Assembly: GCF_046557915.1 (NCBI RefSeq)
Contig: NZ_JBHEBG010000001.1
Location: 930,001-994,000 of the forward strand
Source of the DNA: JBHEBG01 sp046557915
GTDB taxonomy: Bacteria; Bacteroidota; Bacteroidia; Flavobacteriales; Flavobacteriaceae
DNA length: 64,000 nt
Direction: 5' to 3'
Positions 17,089-25,766 of this stretch are shown piece by piece; position 1 is the first letter of the stretch; the number at the start of each line of letters is the position of its first letter. The translations under genes were made by a program, and so were the position numbers. The notes under the pieces were generated by a model that did no database searches, was not told where the DNA came from, and saw nothing but the letters and a program-made list of their open reading frames with translations.

Positions 17089-18227
17089 AAGATTCTTTTG
17101 AGCAGGGCTTTAATGAATGCCATTTTTGGTGCCGCAAAAATTACGGATAGGTCTCTAAAGAAATGGCTTTCCTCATCCAAAAATTCAAAGATATATTGCG
17201 GTTTTCTTTTCTTAAAAAGAGACTCAAAAATAGACTGCCCCATGGAATTGTCCATATGCAAAATGTCCAATAAAAGCAGATCATAATACCAAAACCTGTT
17301 CCTTTTGGCAAAAGAGTTCAGGGATTTTTGGTTTTTAAGATGCTGAACAAGTTTTTGGGTCTTTTTATGGGTGTTCCTAAAAGTATAACCCGTACTGGGT
17401 TTTCCCCAACCCCCCGCTGCTCCAATATGAAGCATATTCTTTGTATCGCCAACGCTAAAATTATAACAGGTCATCGGAATATTACCTTGTTCTTTGCCCA
17501 ATATTTCATAGGACGTACAATGTAGATTTTCCTTAAGATAACTAGCAATGGCATTCTCGTAGGCTTCCTTTGGAAGAAGATTTTCCGAGAATAACGTATA
17601 CTCTACCAAGGCCTCGGTTTCGGAAAATGGAAGCACATACATAAAACGGGTATTTCCTTTCTGAGGTATGGAAAAATCCATAAATGTGGCTACTTCTTTA
17701 GTAAAAATAGGGCGTTGTGTTTGCACAAACCACCCAACAAAATGTTGCTGTAAGACCGGAAATTTTTGCTGAAGTTTTGCCGGACCATAATCAAAAATAC
17801 TATTGAAAACTTTATTGCCTATATAGACTTCGTTATTGGTAGTAATTAAAATTTCCCCATTTCTATCAGACACCTTGGAGACGGCCTCCACCACAAAATC
17901 AATATTGGGTGCCTCGGTTATGGTGGCCAGCATCGATTTGTAAAAATCGACCCCACGTATCATTTTGTAACCATAAGGTTTTATGGATAAGGTTTCGGCA
18001 TATTCCTTACCTCCAAAATAGATTTGGTCCCAGCGTTTAAAAACAATATCATCAAAATGACCTTCATCTTTTTCCCAAAAACACCATGTACGATCATTGT
18101 TACTTTTTGTATCCTTATCCAATATCAAAATAGAACTTTGGGCAAAAAAGGTATCCTTGGCCATTGCTTTAGCCAGCATTAACCCCGCGGCGCCCGCTCC
18201 AATAATAATATAATCGTACCTCTTCAT
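17085..18227 (-). CDS. crtY: lycopene beta-cyclase
   Basis: 380 residues from the ATG at 18227. N-terminal FAD/NAD-binding fold with G10-A-G-A-A-G15 followed by the cyclase signature D45-R-T-W-C-F-W51; later MTCYNFSVGDTKNMLHIGAAGGWGKPSTGYTF is the conserved membrane-proximal segment. Converts lycopene to beta-carotene at the membrane, the step before zeaxanthin-type yellow pigments common in flavobacteria. A longer frame to 18359 lacks family similarity. Other crt genes are not in the window; only the prenyl synthase is adjacent, convergently placed. Confidence 0.93.
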   Translation of the reverse strand: MKRYDYIIIGAGAAGLMLAKAMAKDTFFAQSSILILDKDTKSNNDRTWCFWEKDEGHFDDIVFKRWDQIYFGGKEYAETLSIKPYGYKMIRGVDFYKSMLATITEAPNIDFVVEAVSKVSDRNGEILITTNNEVYIGNKVFNSIFDYGPAKLQQKFPVLQQHFVGWFVQTQRPIFTKEVATFMDFSIPQKGNTRFMYVLPFSETEALVEYTLFSENLLPKEAYENAIASYLKENLHCTSYEILGKEQGNIPMTCYNFSVGDTKNMLHIGAAGGWGKPSTGYTFRNTHKKTQKLVQHLKNQKSLNSFAKRNRFWYYDLLLLDILHMDNSMGQSIFESLFKKRKPQYIFEFLDEESHFFRDLSVIFAAPKMAFIKALLKRIF

Positions 18228-18432
18228 GGAAATGGAATAGCCCGCAAGATAATCAAGATAACCAACAAAAAATAACCAAAGTATTTCGGCAGAAGTATAT
18301 GCTGCCAAGTGTAGTAAGGATGGTATGGAACATACCGGTGTATTGATTGAACCCTGCAAGCAATGAGCCAGCTCTAGGCCTTTGTTTGTATTGACGGCAA
18401 TAAAATTTAGACAGGGCTAAAAATATGTTTTT

Positions 18433-18454
18433 ACAAATAAAAATGTATTTTTGT
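18433..18454 (+). promoter_or_regulatory. promoter and probable operator of the DtxR-like gene
   Basis: TATTTTTG at 18446-18453 is the -7 element, 13 bp before the GTG start. It lies within a 22-bp AT-rich imperfect palindrome (ACAAATAAAAA/TGTATTTTTGT, 8 of 11 positions paired). A regulator bound there would block its own promoter. Confidence 0.45.
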
Positions 18455-18466
18455 TAAAAATTCTAA

Positions 18467-19123
18467 GTGACACATTCCGAGGAGAACTATCTAAAGACAA
18501 TTTTTCATTTGGGGAGAAACGGTAAAGGATCGGTTTCTACCAATGCCATAGCGGAACAGGCAGAGACCAAACCTTCCTCCGTTACCGATATGGTGAAGAA
18601 GTTATCAGAAAAAGGATTGGTAAACTACAAAAAGTATCAAGGGGTATCACTAACCCCCAAAGGAACAAAAATGGCCTTGTCCATCGTACGTAAACATCGC
18701 TTGTGGGAAGTTTTTTTGGTAGAAAAATTAAATTTCAGCTGGGACGAGGTACATGAAGTTGCTGAACAATTAGAGCATATTAAAAGCGAAAAGCTGATCG
18801 ATAAACTGGACGAGTTATTGAACTATCCAAAGTTTGATCCCCATGGAGACCCAATACCTTCAAAAACTGGCGAATTCCAAGAACGAAATAAGCAACTGCT
18901 AAGTATGATGCCCATTCCTTCCAAGGGCATCTGCGTTGGGGTAAAGGACTCTTCGGCAACCTTTCTCAAATTTTTGGACAGAAATAAAATAGCATTGGGA
19001 AATGTATTGGAAATAGTGGAGAAAGAAGCATTCGATAATTCCCTTCATATAATCGTTAAGGGAGAAAAATTACAGATTTCCAACCAAATTGCTTCAAACC
19101 TCTACGTAAAACCAAATGAATAA
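18467..19123 (+). CDS. DtxR/MntR-family metal-dependent transcriptional repressor
   Basis: 218 residues with a GTG start (T-H-S-E-E-N-Y-L-K is the family N-terminus and no ATG fits). Winged HTH (NAIAEQAETKPSSVTDMVKKLSEKGLVNYKKYQGVSLTPKG) is followed by the dimerisation/metal helix with H-R-L-W-E-V-F-L and H-E-V-A-E-Q-L-E-H, and a C-terminal FeoA/SH3-like domain (GICVGVKDSSATFLKFLD). It senses Mn or Fe in relatives. The stop codon overlaps the ZIP transporter start (TAATG), so the pair is one translationally coupled metal-homeostasis unit; Mn or Zn/Fe is likely but not resolved. Confidence 0.93.
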   Translation: MTHSEENYLKTIFHLGRNGKGSVSTNAIAEQAETKPSSVTDMVKKLSEKGLVNYKKYQGVSLTPKGTKMALSIVRKHRLWEVFLVEKLNFSWDEVHEVAEQLEHIKSEKLIDKLDELLNYPKFDPHGDPIPSKTGEFQERNKQLLSMMPIPSKGICVGVKDSSATFLKFLDRNKIALGNVLEIVEKEAFDNSLHIIVKGEKLQISNQIASNLYVKPNE

Positions 19124-19947
19124 TGATAGACCAAGTAGTTGATTATTTTGAAAGTATAAATCCCATCCTAGCTGCTTTTTATGCTACCCTGTTTACTTGG
19201 GGGTTAACCGCTGCAGGTGCCGGATTGGTGTTTTTCTTTAAAACGATGAACCGTGCCGTTTTAGATGGCATGTTAGGTTTTACAGGAGGGGTAATGGTAG
19301 CGGCAAGTTTTTGGAGTCTCTTGGCCCCTGGAATTGAAATGAGTCCGGGCGAGGGTTTCGAAAAAGTGATTCCCGCGGCCATTGGGTTTTTACTTGGGGC
19401 ACTATTTTTATTTGGCCTGGATAAGGTACTTCCGCATTTGCATATCAACTTTAAAGAAAGTCAAAAAGAGGGTATTAAGACCCCGTGGCATAGAACTACC
19501 CTGCTTACTTTGGCCATAACCTTGCACAATATTCCGGAAGGATTGGCGGTAGGGGTTCTTTTTGGAGGAGTGGCGGCTGGTTTTGATGGTGCTACCATAG
19601 GGGGCGCTGTAGCACTCGCCCTTGGGATAGGACTGCAGAACTTTCCGGAAGGATTTGCCGTGGCCATGCCATTAAGAAGACAAGGGCTTAGCCGAACCAA
19701 AAGTTTTATGTATGGCCAGGCCTCTGCCTTGGTTGAACCTGTAGCAGCTGTTTTGGGCGCTTGGGCAGTACTAACGTTTCAGCCCATATTGCCCTATGCT
19801 TTGTCCTTTGCCGCAGGTGCTATGATTTTTGTGGTTGTGGAAGAGGTAATACCTGAAACCCAACAAGATAAATATACCGATATAGCCACCATGGGATTCA
19901 TCGGTGGATTCATAATCATGATGTCTTTGGACGTAGGCCTTGGTTAA
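19123..19947 (+). CDS. ZIP-family divalent metal transporter (GufA/ZupT-like)
   Basis: 274-residue inner-membrane protein with eight predicted helices. The paired metal-site motifs are clear: HNIPEGLAVGVLFGG in TM4 and QNFPEGFAVAMPL in TM5, plus a C-terminal VVEEVIPE in TM6. Imports Zn, Mn or Fe down-gradient. A His-poor cytoplasmic loop follows TM3. Directly coupled by TAATG overlap to the metal-responsive repressor upstream, which probably controls it. Confidence 0.93.
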   Translation: MIDQVVDYFESINPILAAFYATLFTWGLTAAGAGLVFFFKTMNRAVLDGMLGFTGGVMVAASFWSLLAPGIEMSPGEGFEKVIPAAIGFLLGALFLFGLDKVLPHLHINFKESQKEGIKTPWHRTTLLTLAITLHNIPEGLAVGVLFGGVAAGFDGATIGGAVALALGIGLQNFPEGFAVAMPLRRQGLSRTKSFMYGQASALVEPVAAVLGAWAVLTFQPILPYALSFAAGAMIFVVVEEVIPETQQDKYTDIATMGFIGGFIIMMSLDVGLG

Positions 19948-20038
19948 CCCACTTCAATACGTTAAAGGACGTTCATAGTAGTGGTCTTCTCTTGTAATAC
20001 TGTTGCTAATTATCTAAGTTTAGGGAATCAATTCTAAA

Positions 20039-22090
20039 ATGGATGCTATGCAAGCCAAGATGTCTTTCTTTTCCCTAATTTTTCTGTTCTTCCTTTTTAC
20101 CGGAAATGGCCAAAACAAAACCTTTTCCTACCTCGATATATTTGACCTTAAATATGTTTCCGACCCCCAAATAGCCCCTGCTAATGACTGGATCGTCTAC
20201 CGTAGAATGGGGTTTGATATTATGGAGGACAAAGCTGTTGGTAATCTCTGGATGATAAAGTCCGATGGTTCTCAACATCAAAAATTAACCTCTAGAGAAG
20301 TTGATGAATTTGGCGCAAGGTGGTCGCCCAATGGAAAAAGACTTGCATTTATTAGTAAAACAGGGGAAGGATCGGAAATATATATGTATTGGCTAGATTC
20401 TGGTAAAATTGCAAAGATTACCCAGTTGCCACATAGCCCAAAATCCCTTACATGGTCGCCACAGGGAGATTTACTGGCCTTTTCTATGAACGTGGACAAA
20501 GAACAACCGGTCTTGGCAAAAATCCCCAAAAAACCCAAAGGCGCCAAATGGGCGGATGCACCTAGGATTACTGATAGGTTATATCATGAAGCGGATGGAA
20601 GGGGTTATATAAAACCGGGGTTCGATCATATATTCATTATCCCTGCAACGGGGGGCGCACCCAGACAGGTTACTTCCGATGATTATCACCATAGGGGACC
20701 CATTTCTTGGTCCATAGATGGAAAAAAACTTTACTTTTCTGCCAACCGCAATCCAAATTGGGAATACGATTTTAGAAATAGTGAAATATATTCGGTAAGC
20801 ACAGTTACCAACGAAATTACCGCACTTACCTTTAGGAGTGGCCCCGATTATAACCCTACGGTATCTCCAAATGGAAAGTATATAGCGTATTTGGGTTTTG
20901 AAGATAAAGTGCAGGCCTATCAGCTTAGAAAGCTACATATAATGGAAATTGGGGGCGCCAATAAAAAGGTAATATCCCAAAATTTGGATCGTGGAATAAA
21001 AGATATTACATGGGATGCAAAAAGTGGCGGGCTCTATTTTTCATATGATGATAAGGGCAACAGCAAAATAGCACATATCTCCTTGAACGGAAAAATTACC
21101 GTATTGGCAGCTGACATGGGCGGCACCTCTATAGGAAGACCGTACCCAGGGGGGTCTTTTAGCGTTTCTCAAAACGGCACAATTGTGTACTGCCAAAGTA
21201 GGCCCCATTATCCTGCCGAGTTGGCAATTTTTAATCCTAAGCAAAAAAAAGTCTCAAAAATAACAGATTTGAACGGCCCCTTGCTAAGTTTTAGGAACTT
21301 GGGAAGCGTAGAGGAAGTATGGTATAAATCTACCTTTGATCAACGGGATATTCAGGGATGGGTAGTATACCCGCCAGGCTATGATGCTAGCAAAAAGTAT
21401 CCCTTTTTGGTAGAGAACCACGGCGGTCCTATCCTAAATTACGGAGACCGCTTTTCTGCTGAAATGCAGTTATATGCCGCTGCTGGCTATGTGGTGTTTT
21501 ATCCCAATGCCAGAGGTAGTACTGGTTACGGTGAGGAGTTTGGTAATTTGTTGTTCAACAACTACCCCGGGGAGGATTATAATGATGTAATGGATGGCGT
21601 GGACCATTGCATTGCCAAAGGTATTGCACATGAAGACCAACTTTTTGTTACCGGAGGCAGCGCAGGTGGTATAATGTCTGCTTGGATGATAGGAAAAAAC
21701 AATCGTTTTGAAGCGGCAGTGGTGGCCAAACCGGTGATGAACTGGATAAGCAAAACCTTAGTGGCCGACAACTATTTCTATTATGCAAATTCTCGTTACC
21801 CGGGTCAACCATGGGAAAATTTTGAGGGGTATTGGAAATTTTCGCCCTTGTCCCTGGTAGGAAATATTGAGACCCCAACAATGGTGATGGTGGGCATGAA
21901 CGATTTACGCACGCCTCCTAGCGAGGCAAAACAACTATATCACGCGTTAAAATTGCGAAAAATAGAAACGGTATTGGTAGAAATTCCGGGAGCAAGTCAT
22001 GGTATTGCCAGCAAACCTAGTAACTTGATTACGAAAATTGCCCATACCCTGGCATGGTTGGAAAAGTATAGACATACCAAAGAAAAGTAA
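20039..22090 (+). CDS. S9-family prolyl-oligopeptidase-like peptidase, secreted
   Basis: 683 residues. Signal peptide (MSFFSLIFLFFLFTGNGQ; starts at Met 1, 4 or 8 are possible), a WD40/TolB-like beta-propeller (repeats such as GARWSPNGKRLAFISKTGEG and NPTVSPNGKYIAYLG), then an alpha/beta-hydrolase domain. Catalytic residues: Ser541 in G-G-S-A-G-G, Asp622 in G-M-N-D-L-R-T-P-P, and His654 in G-A-S-H-G. Likely a periplasmic or secreted aminopeptidase that degrades short peptides. A small membrane-protein gene follows 1 bp later. Confidence 0.93.
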   Translation: MDAMQAKMSFFSLIFLFFLFTGNGQNKTFSYLDIFDLKYVSDPQIAPANDWIVYRRMGFDIMEDKAVGNLWMIKSDGSQHQKLTSREVDEFGARWSPNGKRLAFISKTGEGSEIYMYWLDSGKIAKITQLPHSPKSLTWSPQGDLLAFSMNVDKEQPVLAKIPKKPKGAKWADAPRITDRLYHEADGRGYIKPGFDHIFIIPATGGAPRQVTSDDYHHRGPISWSIDGKKLYFSANRNPNWEYDFRNSEIYSVSTVTNEITALTFRSGPDYNPTVSPNGKYIAYLGFEDKVQAYQLRKLHIMEIGGANKKVISQNLDRGIKDITWDAKSGGLYFSYDDKGNSKIAHISLNGKITVLAADMGGTSIGRPYPGGSFSVSQNGTIVYCQSRPHYPAELAIFNPKQKKVSKITDLNGPLLSFRNLGSVEEVWYKSTFDQRDIQGWVVYPPGYDASKKYPFLVENHGGPILNYGDRFSAEMQLYAAAGYVVFYPNARGSTGYGEEFGNLLFNNYPGEDYNDVMDGVDHCIAKGIAHEDQLFVTGGSAGGIMSAWMIGKNNRFEAAVVAKPVMNWISKTLVADNYFYYANSRYPGQPWENFEGYWKFSPLSLVGNIETPTMVMVGMNDLRTPPSEAKQLYHALKLRKIETVLVEIPGASHGIASKPSNLITKIAHTLAWLEKYRHTKEK

Positions 22091-22091
22091 A

Positions 22092-22520
22092 ATGATCATA
22101 AAAAGAAGGCGACATTGGTTTTGGAACCTGCTTATAGTACTTACATTGATTGTATGTGCCCTTGCCTTTATGGCTCATTACAAAAGCTGGACAAAAATAG
22201 AAAACGATACTTTTAAAGTTTTATCCGGAATTTATTATAAAGAGTTGCCTTTTTTGGAAATGGATAGTGTTGCAATGGTTGAAAAAATCCCACCAATGGA
22301 ACGAATCAGTGGATTCTCGGTGAAGGCCATGGAAAAAGGAGTTTTCAAGGATTCCTTGTCCCAGGGCAAGACCTATGTCTTTGTAGATGACCTGCACAAG
22401 CATAAAATAAGGCTGGTATATAGGGACTCCCTAAAGCTCTTCCTTAATTTTTCGGATTCTACGGAGACCAGTAAAATGTATCTATTTTTGAAAGCCAAAA
22501 TAGATACACTTCAAAAGTAA
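22092..22520 (+). CDS. single-pass membrane-anchored protein, unknown
   Basis: 142 residues from the ATG at 22092. Positively charged N-terminus (MIIKRRRHWFWNLL), one helix (about 10-30), then a soluble, mostly beta periplasmic part rich in Lys and Asp, with M-D-S-V-A-M-V-E-K-I-P-P-M-E-R and V-F-V-D-D-L-H-K-H-K-I-R. I do not recognise the family. It starts 1 bp after the peptidase stop and so is almost certainly co-transcribed with it. Confidence 0.75.
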   Translation: MIIKRRRHWFWNLLIVLTLIVCALAFMAHYKSWTKIENDTFKVLSGIYYKELPFLEMDSVAMVEKIPPMERISGFSVKAMEKGVFKDSLSQGKTYVFVDDLHKHKIRLVYRDSLKLFLNFSDSTETSKMYLFLKAKIDTLQK

Positions 22521-22553
22521 TTTTTTCTAAAAAATGGAGTTAGTACATTTTAT

Positions 22554-22973
22554 ATGAAGCCATTTATGAAAGCGATACTAGTGCTCCTTTTTCTTATCCC
22601 TTTCTCTGGACTTTCCCAGAACACGCTTTCCGTTGTAGTGCAAAAAGTAAACAGTTCTTCGGGAAGAGTGAGTGTGGCCGTGTATAACGAATCTGAAGGC
22701 TTTTTAGATTTTGGGAAGGTGTATAGGAGTGGTTCCACCAGGGCAAATATGGGCACCACCACCGTAACGGTAGATGATTTACCTAACGGCATTTACGCCG
22801 TTGCCGTCTTCCACGACATTAATGACAATGACGAGTTGGATACCAACTGGATGGGTATACCCAAAGAAGATGTAGGTTTTTCCAACGCCAAGATGAAACT
22901 CTTTGGTCCCCCAACTTTTAAAGAATGCCGATTTACTATAAACTCGGATAGCGAGATCCAAGTATCACTGTAA
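22554..22973 (+). CDS. DUF2141 secreted protein
   Basis: 139 residues. Signal peptide (...LIPFSGLSQ), then a small beta-sandwich with the DUF2141 hallmark F-H-D-I-N-D-N-D-E-L-D-T-N-W-M-G-I-P-K-E-D-V-G-F-S-N, a Ca-binding-like Asp-rich loop. In Bacteroidota such proteins are small secreted or periplasmic proteins of unknown role. Same strand as the peptidase pair, 33 bp downstream; may belong to the same transcript. Confidence 0.87.
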   Translation: MKPFMKAILVLLFLIPFSGLSQNTLSVVVQKVNSSSGRVSVAVYNESEGFLDFGKVYRSGSTRANMGTTTVTVDDLPNGIYAVAVFHDINDNDELDTNWMGIPKEDVGFSNAKMKLFGPPTFKECRFTINSDSEIQVSL

Positions 22974-23061
22974 TCAACGACCCTCCCATTAGGTACATTA
23001 CATAACCTCATCCGAGGCAAATAAAACCCCTTGAAAAACTAAAATAACGTTAAAACCTTTT

Positions 23062-23089
23062 TTGAAACGATAGTTTCAATATATATTTG
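23062..23089 (+). promoter_or_regulatory. promoter with embedded TetR operator
   Basis: TTG (23062-23064) and TATATTTG (23082-23089) are separated by 17 bp, a textbook Bacteroidota -33/-7 pair. The perfect palindrome TTGAAAC-GATA-GTTTCAA (23062-23079) fills the space between them. A second copy of the palindrome precedes the SDR gene at 23706. Confidence 0.8.
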
Positions 23090-23107
23090 TTGAGCAATTA
23101 GTATAAA

Positions 23108-23689
23108 ATGGCAAGAGCGGAAGCATTTGATAGGGAATTGGTATTGAGGCAGGCCACCAATGTTTTTTGGGAAAAGAGCTATAATGGTACTTCTATGCAA
23201 GATTTGGTAGACGCCACTGGTTTAAACCGCTCTAGCATCTATAATTCCTTCGGATCAAAATTGGAACTTTATCGGACCACCCTGGACCATTACCAAAAGA
23301 GCAATAACAAGTATTTTCAAAATGCCATGGTAAGGGCCAATAACCCTTTAGAGGCCATTCAATTTATTTTTGAGGCATTCTTACCGGAGATGTTGGGTGA
23401 AGACAAAGATAAAGGCTGCTTTGTAATGAATTGCAAGTCGGAAATGGGAAATCAGCACCCCGATATAAGGAAGTGGTTGTTGGCCACCCAGGAGCGTAGT
23501 CTTTCTTTGTTTCAGGATCTTGTGGAAAATGGGCAGGAACAGGGCATCATAAACAAAAACCAGAACAGTAAAAGTTATGCGTATTATCTTTTTAACTCTT
23601 TTCAAGGTTTTCGTATGACTGGTATTCTGGTCAAGGATAGGAAAGTGTTACAGCAGCTTATAGATAATAGCCTATCCGTATTAAAGTAA
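23108..23689 (+). CDS. TetR/AcrR-family repressor
   Basis: 193 residues. HTH: A-T-N-V-F-W-E-K-S-Y-N-G-T-S-M-Q-D-L-V-D-A-T-G-L-N-R-S-S-I-Y-N-S-F-G-S-K, close to the AcrR subgroup whose C-terminal domain keeps G-C-F-V-M-N-C (Cys residues at about 105-110). Autoregulated through the palindrome in its promoter and, by shared operator, likely controls the downstream SDR oxidoreductase. Pairs of this type often respond to electrophiles or oxidants; the two Cys residues make redox sensing possible but unproven. Confidence 0.93.
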   Translation: MARAEAFDRELVLRQATNVFWEKSYNGTSMQDLVDATGLNRSSIYNSFGSKLELYRTTLDHYQKSNNKYFQNAMVRANNPLEAIQFIFEAFLPEMLGEDKDKGCFVMNCKSEMGNQHPDIRKWLLATQERSLSLFQDLVENGQEQGIINKNQNSKSYAYYLFNSFQGFRMTGILVKDRKVLQQLIDNSLSVLK

Positions 23690-23705
23690 TTTTTTTAATT
23701 TAAAA

Positions 23706-23721
23706 TGAAACGAACGTTTCA
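23706..23721 (+). promoter_or_regulatory. second copy of the TetR operator, upstream of the SDR gene
   Basis: TGAAAC-GAAC-GTTTCA, perfect 6-bp arms with 4-bp spacer, matching the arms and spacing of the site at 23062. It lies 33 bp before the SDR start. No canonical TAnnTTTG follows, so the promoter here is less clear. Confidence 0.75.
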
Positions 23722-23753
23722 AAATAAACAATAATTAATATAATAATTCAGTA

Positions 23754-24503
23754 ATGAGTAAATTTAAAGATAAGGTAGTAGTAATTTCCGGTGGAAATTC
23801 CGGAATTGGATTAGCATCGGTACAAGGATTTTTGAGAGAAGGTGCCAAAGTAGTGTTTTCGGGGAGGAGGCAAGAAGCTTTGGATGAGGTTTCGCTCACT
23901 TTGGAAGGAGATTTCAAAGCCGTTCTGGCAGATCAATCCAAATTGGAAGACAATAAAAAATTGATCGATGAAGCCGTAAGTACCTATGGAAAGATCGATG
24001 TGCTTTTTGCAAATGCAGGGGTGGCCTATTTTGTATCTAGTGATCAAATCGATGAGGATCATTTTGATACCCAATTCAACATCAATGTTAAAGGCCCGGC
24101 TTTTCTGGTTAAAAATGCCCTTCCGCATCTAAATGATGGTGGATCCATAATATTCAATACATCGATAGTAAATCAAAAAGGTTTTGAAGGTTCAGCGGTC
24201 TACAGTGCATCAAAAGGGGCATTGCGTTCCTATGCCAGAGTACTTACCACGGAGTTGGCACCTAGAGGCATACGAGTAAATTCTGTATCACCCGGACCTA
24301 TTACCACACCACTTTTTGGTAAAATAGGTTTCTCGGAAGAAGTATTGGATGAGGTAGGCAAGGGCTACGCAGAGGCGGTTCCTTTAAAACGTTTTGGCGA
24401 GCCTAGGGAAATTGCAAATTCCGTAATGTTCCTGGCTTCGGAAGAAGCTAGCTTTGTAAACGGCATTGAGTTGGAAGTTGATGGAGGCCTAAGCCAAATT
24501 TAA
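23754..24503 (+). CDS. short-chain dehydrogenase/reductase
   Basis: 249 residues, classical SDR. Cofactor motif G-G-N-S-G-I-G near residues 13-19, N-A-G at about 89-91, catalytic Y150-S-A-S-K154, and P-G-P-I-T-T-P after it. S-G-R-R after the second strand suggests NADPH preference. C-terminal V-D-G-G is standard. Substrate unknown; expression is probably under the upstream TetR because of the shared operator. Ends before a strong terminator. Confidence 0.94.
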   Translation: MSKFKDKVVVISGGNSGIGLASVQGFLREGAKVVFSGRRQEALDEVSLTLEGDFKAVLADQSKLEDNKKLIDEAVSTYGKIDVLFANAGVAYFVSSDQIDEDHFDTQFNINVKGPAFLVKNALPHLNDGGSIIFNTSIVNQKGFEGSAVYSASKGALRSYARVLTTELAPRGIRVNSVSPGPITTPLFGKIGFSEEVLDEVGKGYAEAVPLKRFGEPREIANSVMFLASEEASFVNGIELEVDGGLSQI

Positions 24504-24523
24504 TTTCTTTTTCCTTAGTAGAG

Positions 24524-24557
24524 ATACCCATTGGTTCTTATCAATGGGTATTTTTTG
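24524..24557 (+). terminator. intrinsic terminator of the TetR-SDR unit
   Basis: ATACCCATTG and CAATGGGTAT form a perfect 10-bp stem with an 8-nt loop, followed by six T. Confidence 0.92.
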
Positions 24558-24563
24558 TTTTCT

Positions 24564-24590
24564 TTGGATATATCGCAATGGTTATCTTTG
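24564..24590 (+). promoter_or_regulatory. promoter of the DUF423 gene
   Basis: TTG at 24564-24566 and TATCTTTG at 24583-24590, 16 bp apart, just after the upstream terminator. It fixes the start of the next gene at 24604 rather than 24544. Confidence 0.65.
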
Positions 24591-24603
24591 GAAAAACAAA
24601 ACA

Positions 24604-24990
24604 ATGATTCTTTTAGTACAGGTAATGGGTGCGGTTTATGGTCTGTTAGCCGTAATTTTTGGGGCTTTCGGGGCCCATGCGTTAAAAAAACGGTTTACGG
24701 ACGAGCAACTCAAAAGTTTTGAGACCGGTGTTAAATACCAAATGTACCACGCCATATTACTACTTGTTTTGGGGTTTAACCTAGGGTTTACCACAACCAT
24801 TGAGACCTCAATGGCCTACCTTTTTATTATTGGTACTTTCTTGTTTTCATTTAGCATCTATGCCCTATGCCTAAGTGCGGCAAAGGGCATGAAATTGAGA
24901 TTTCTAGGGCCTATAACACCCGTTGGGGGACTACTGTTGGTTTTAGGTTGGGGACTGTTGCTTTATTTCTTTGTAAAAGGGTTTGTATAA
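24604..24990 (+). CDS. DUF423 small membrane protein
   Basis: 128 residues with four transmembrane helices. Signature G-A-F-G-A-H-A-L-K-K near residues 20-30 and F-S-F-S-I-Y-A-L plus F-L-G-P-I-T-P-V-G-G-L-L-L-V-L-G-W, all diagnostic of DUF423 (YgdD-like). Inner-membrane protein of unknown function. Monocistronic with its own promoter. Confidence 0.92.
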   Translation: MILLVQVMGAVYGLLAVIFGAFGAHALKKRFTDEQLKSFETGVKYQMYHAILLLVLGFNLGFTTTIETSMAYLFIIGTFLFSFSIYALCLSAAKGMKLRFLGPITPVGGLLLVLGWGLLLYFFVKGFV

Positions 24991-25035
24991 TTTACCAAAT
25001 AGTTTTAAGATCCTTCACCTAAACTGAATGTAAAG

Positions 25036-25749
25036 TTAAAGTCGTAAATACATATTTCCGTTGATGGTATTTAAACGTAGCCTGCTAGCGGCATTATTAA
25101 AATGACCTTCCACTTTTTGGCCTACATGCCTATCCGTAGTTTTAAAACTTAGTTTTTCATCCGCATAGATATTACCGTGAATGGTCTCGGCAACAAGATC
25201 CGTGTTTATCATTTTTAGGTCAATTTCACCATTTATGGTACTCAAATCTAAATTTCCCACATACTTTTTTATTTCGATATTCCCGTTAATGAGATCGGCG
25301 GTAAAATCGCCTTCCACTAGTTCCGACTCCAAATTTCCATTGATACTGCTTACCGCGAATGTGGCATTTTTTGGAACGTACAACGTATAGTTAAATTCAT
25401 ACTCGTACCCACAATTGTAGTACTTTCTTTTGTTGTCCGGATTTTTTTTATACCGTTCTTCCTGAAATTTTTCAAAAAGAGGTTCCGCCTTGGAAACAAT
25501 ATCAATTCTCGAATTTCCCTCTTCTACGTGCAGCTCATAAAAATCTAGATATTTGCCTTCATGGGTGTTTAGATCTGCCTTAAAGTATACCGCGGATTTA
25601 TCCCAAGTTTTTACTTCAATGTTCTCTGCAAATTTTACATCTAGATGGATAGTTTGATTTTTGTAATCAATGTTTTTTTCGATGATTTTTTGGGCATTAA
25701 TAGGTGTCGATACCAATGCCAACAATAGGATGATTATTAAATTTTTCAT
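25036..25749 (-). CDS. DUF4097 beta-helix protein, secreted
   Basis: 237 residues. Signal peptide (...STPINAQ) followed by a right-handed beta-helix with repeated I-N-G-N/E-I/L turns (SSINGNLESEL, DLINGNIEIKK, STINGEIDLKM, NTINGNMYLRL). This is the DUF4097 'putative adhesin' fold common in Bacteroidota. Last gene of an ECF sigma operon; likely an envelope protein whose expression is tied to envelope stress. No enzyme motif. Confidence 0.85.
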   Translation of the reverse strand: MKNLIIILLLALVSTPINAQKIIEKNIDYKNQTIHLDVKFAENIEVKTWDKSAVYFKADLNTHEGKYLDFYELHVEEGNSRIDIVSKAEPLFEKFQEERYKKNPDNKRKYYNCGYEYEFNYTLYVPKNATFAVSSINGNLESELVEGDFTADLINGNIEIKKYVGNLDLSTINGEIDLKMINTDLVAETIHGNIYADEKLSFKTTDRHVGQKVEGHFNNAASRLRLNTINGNMYLRL

Positions 25750-25766
25750 GACGATCGTTTTTTTGA

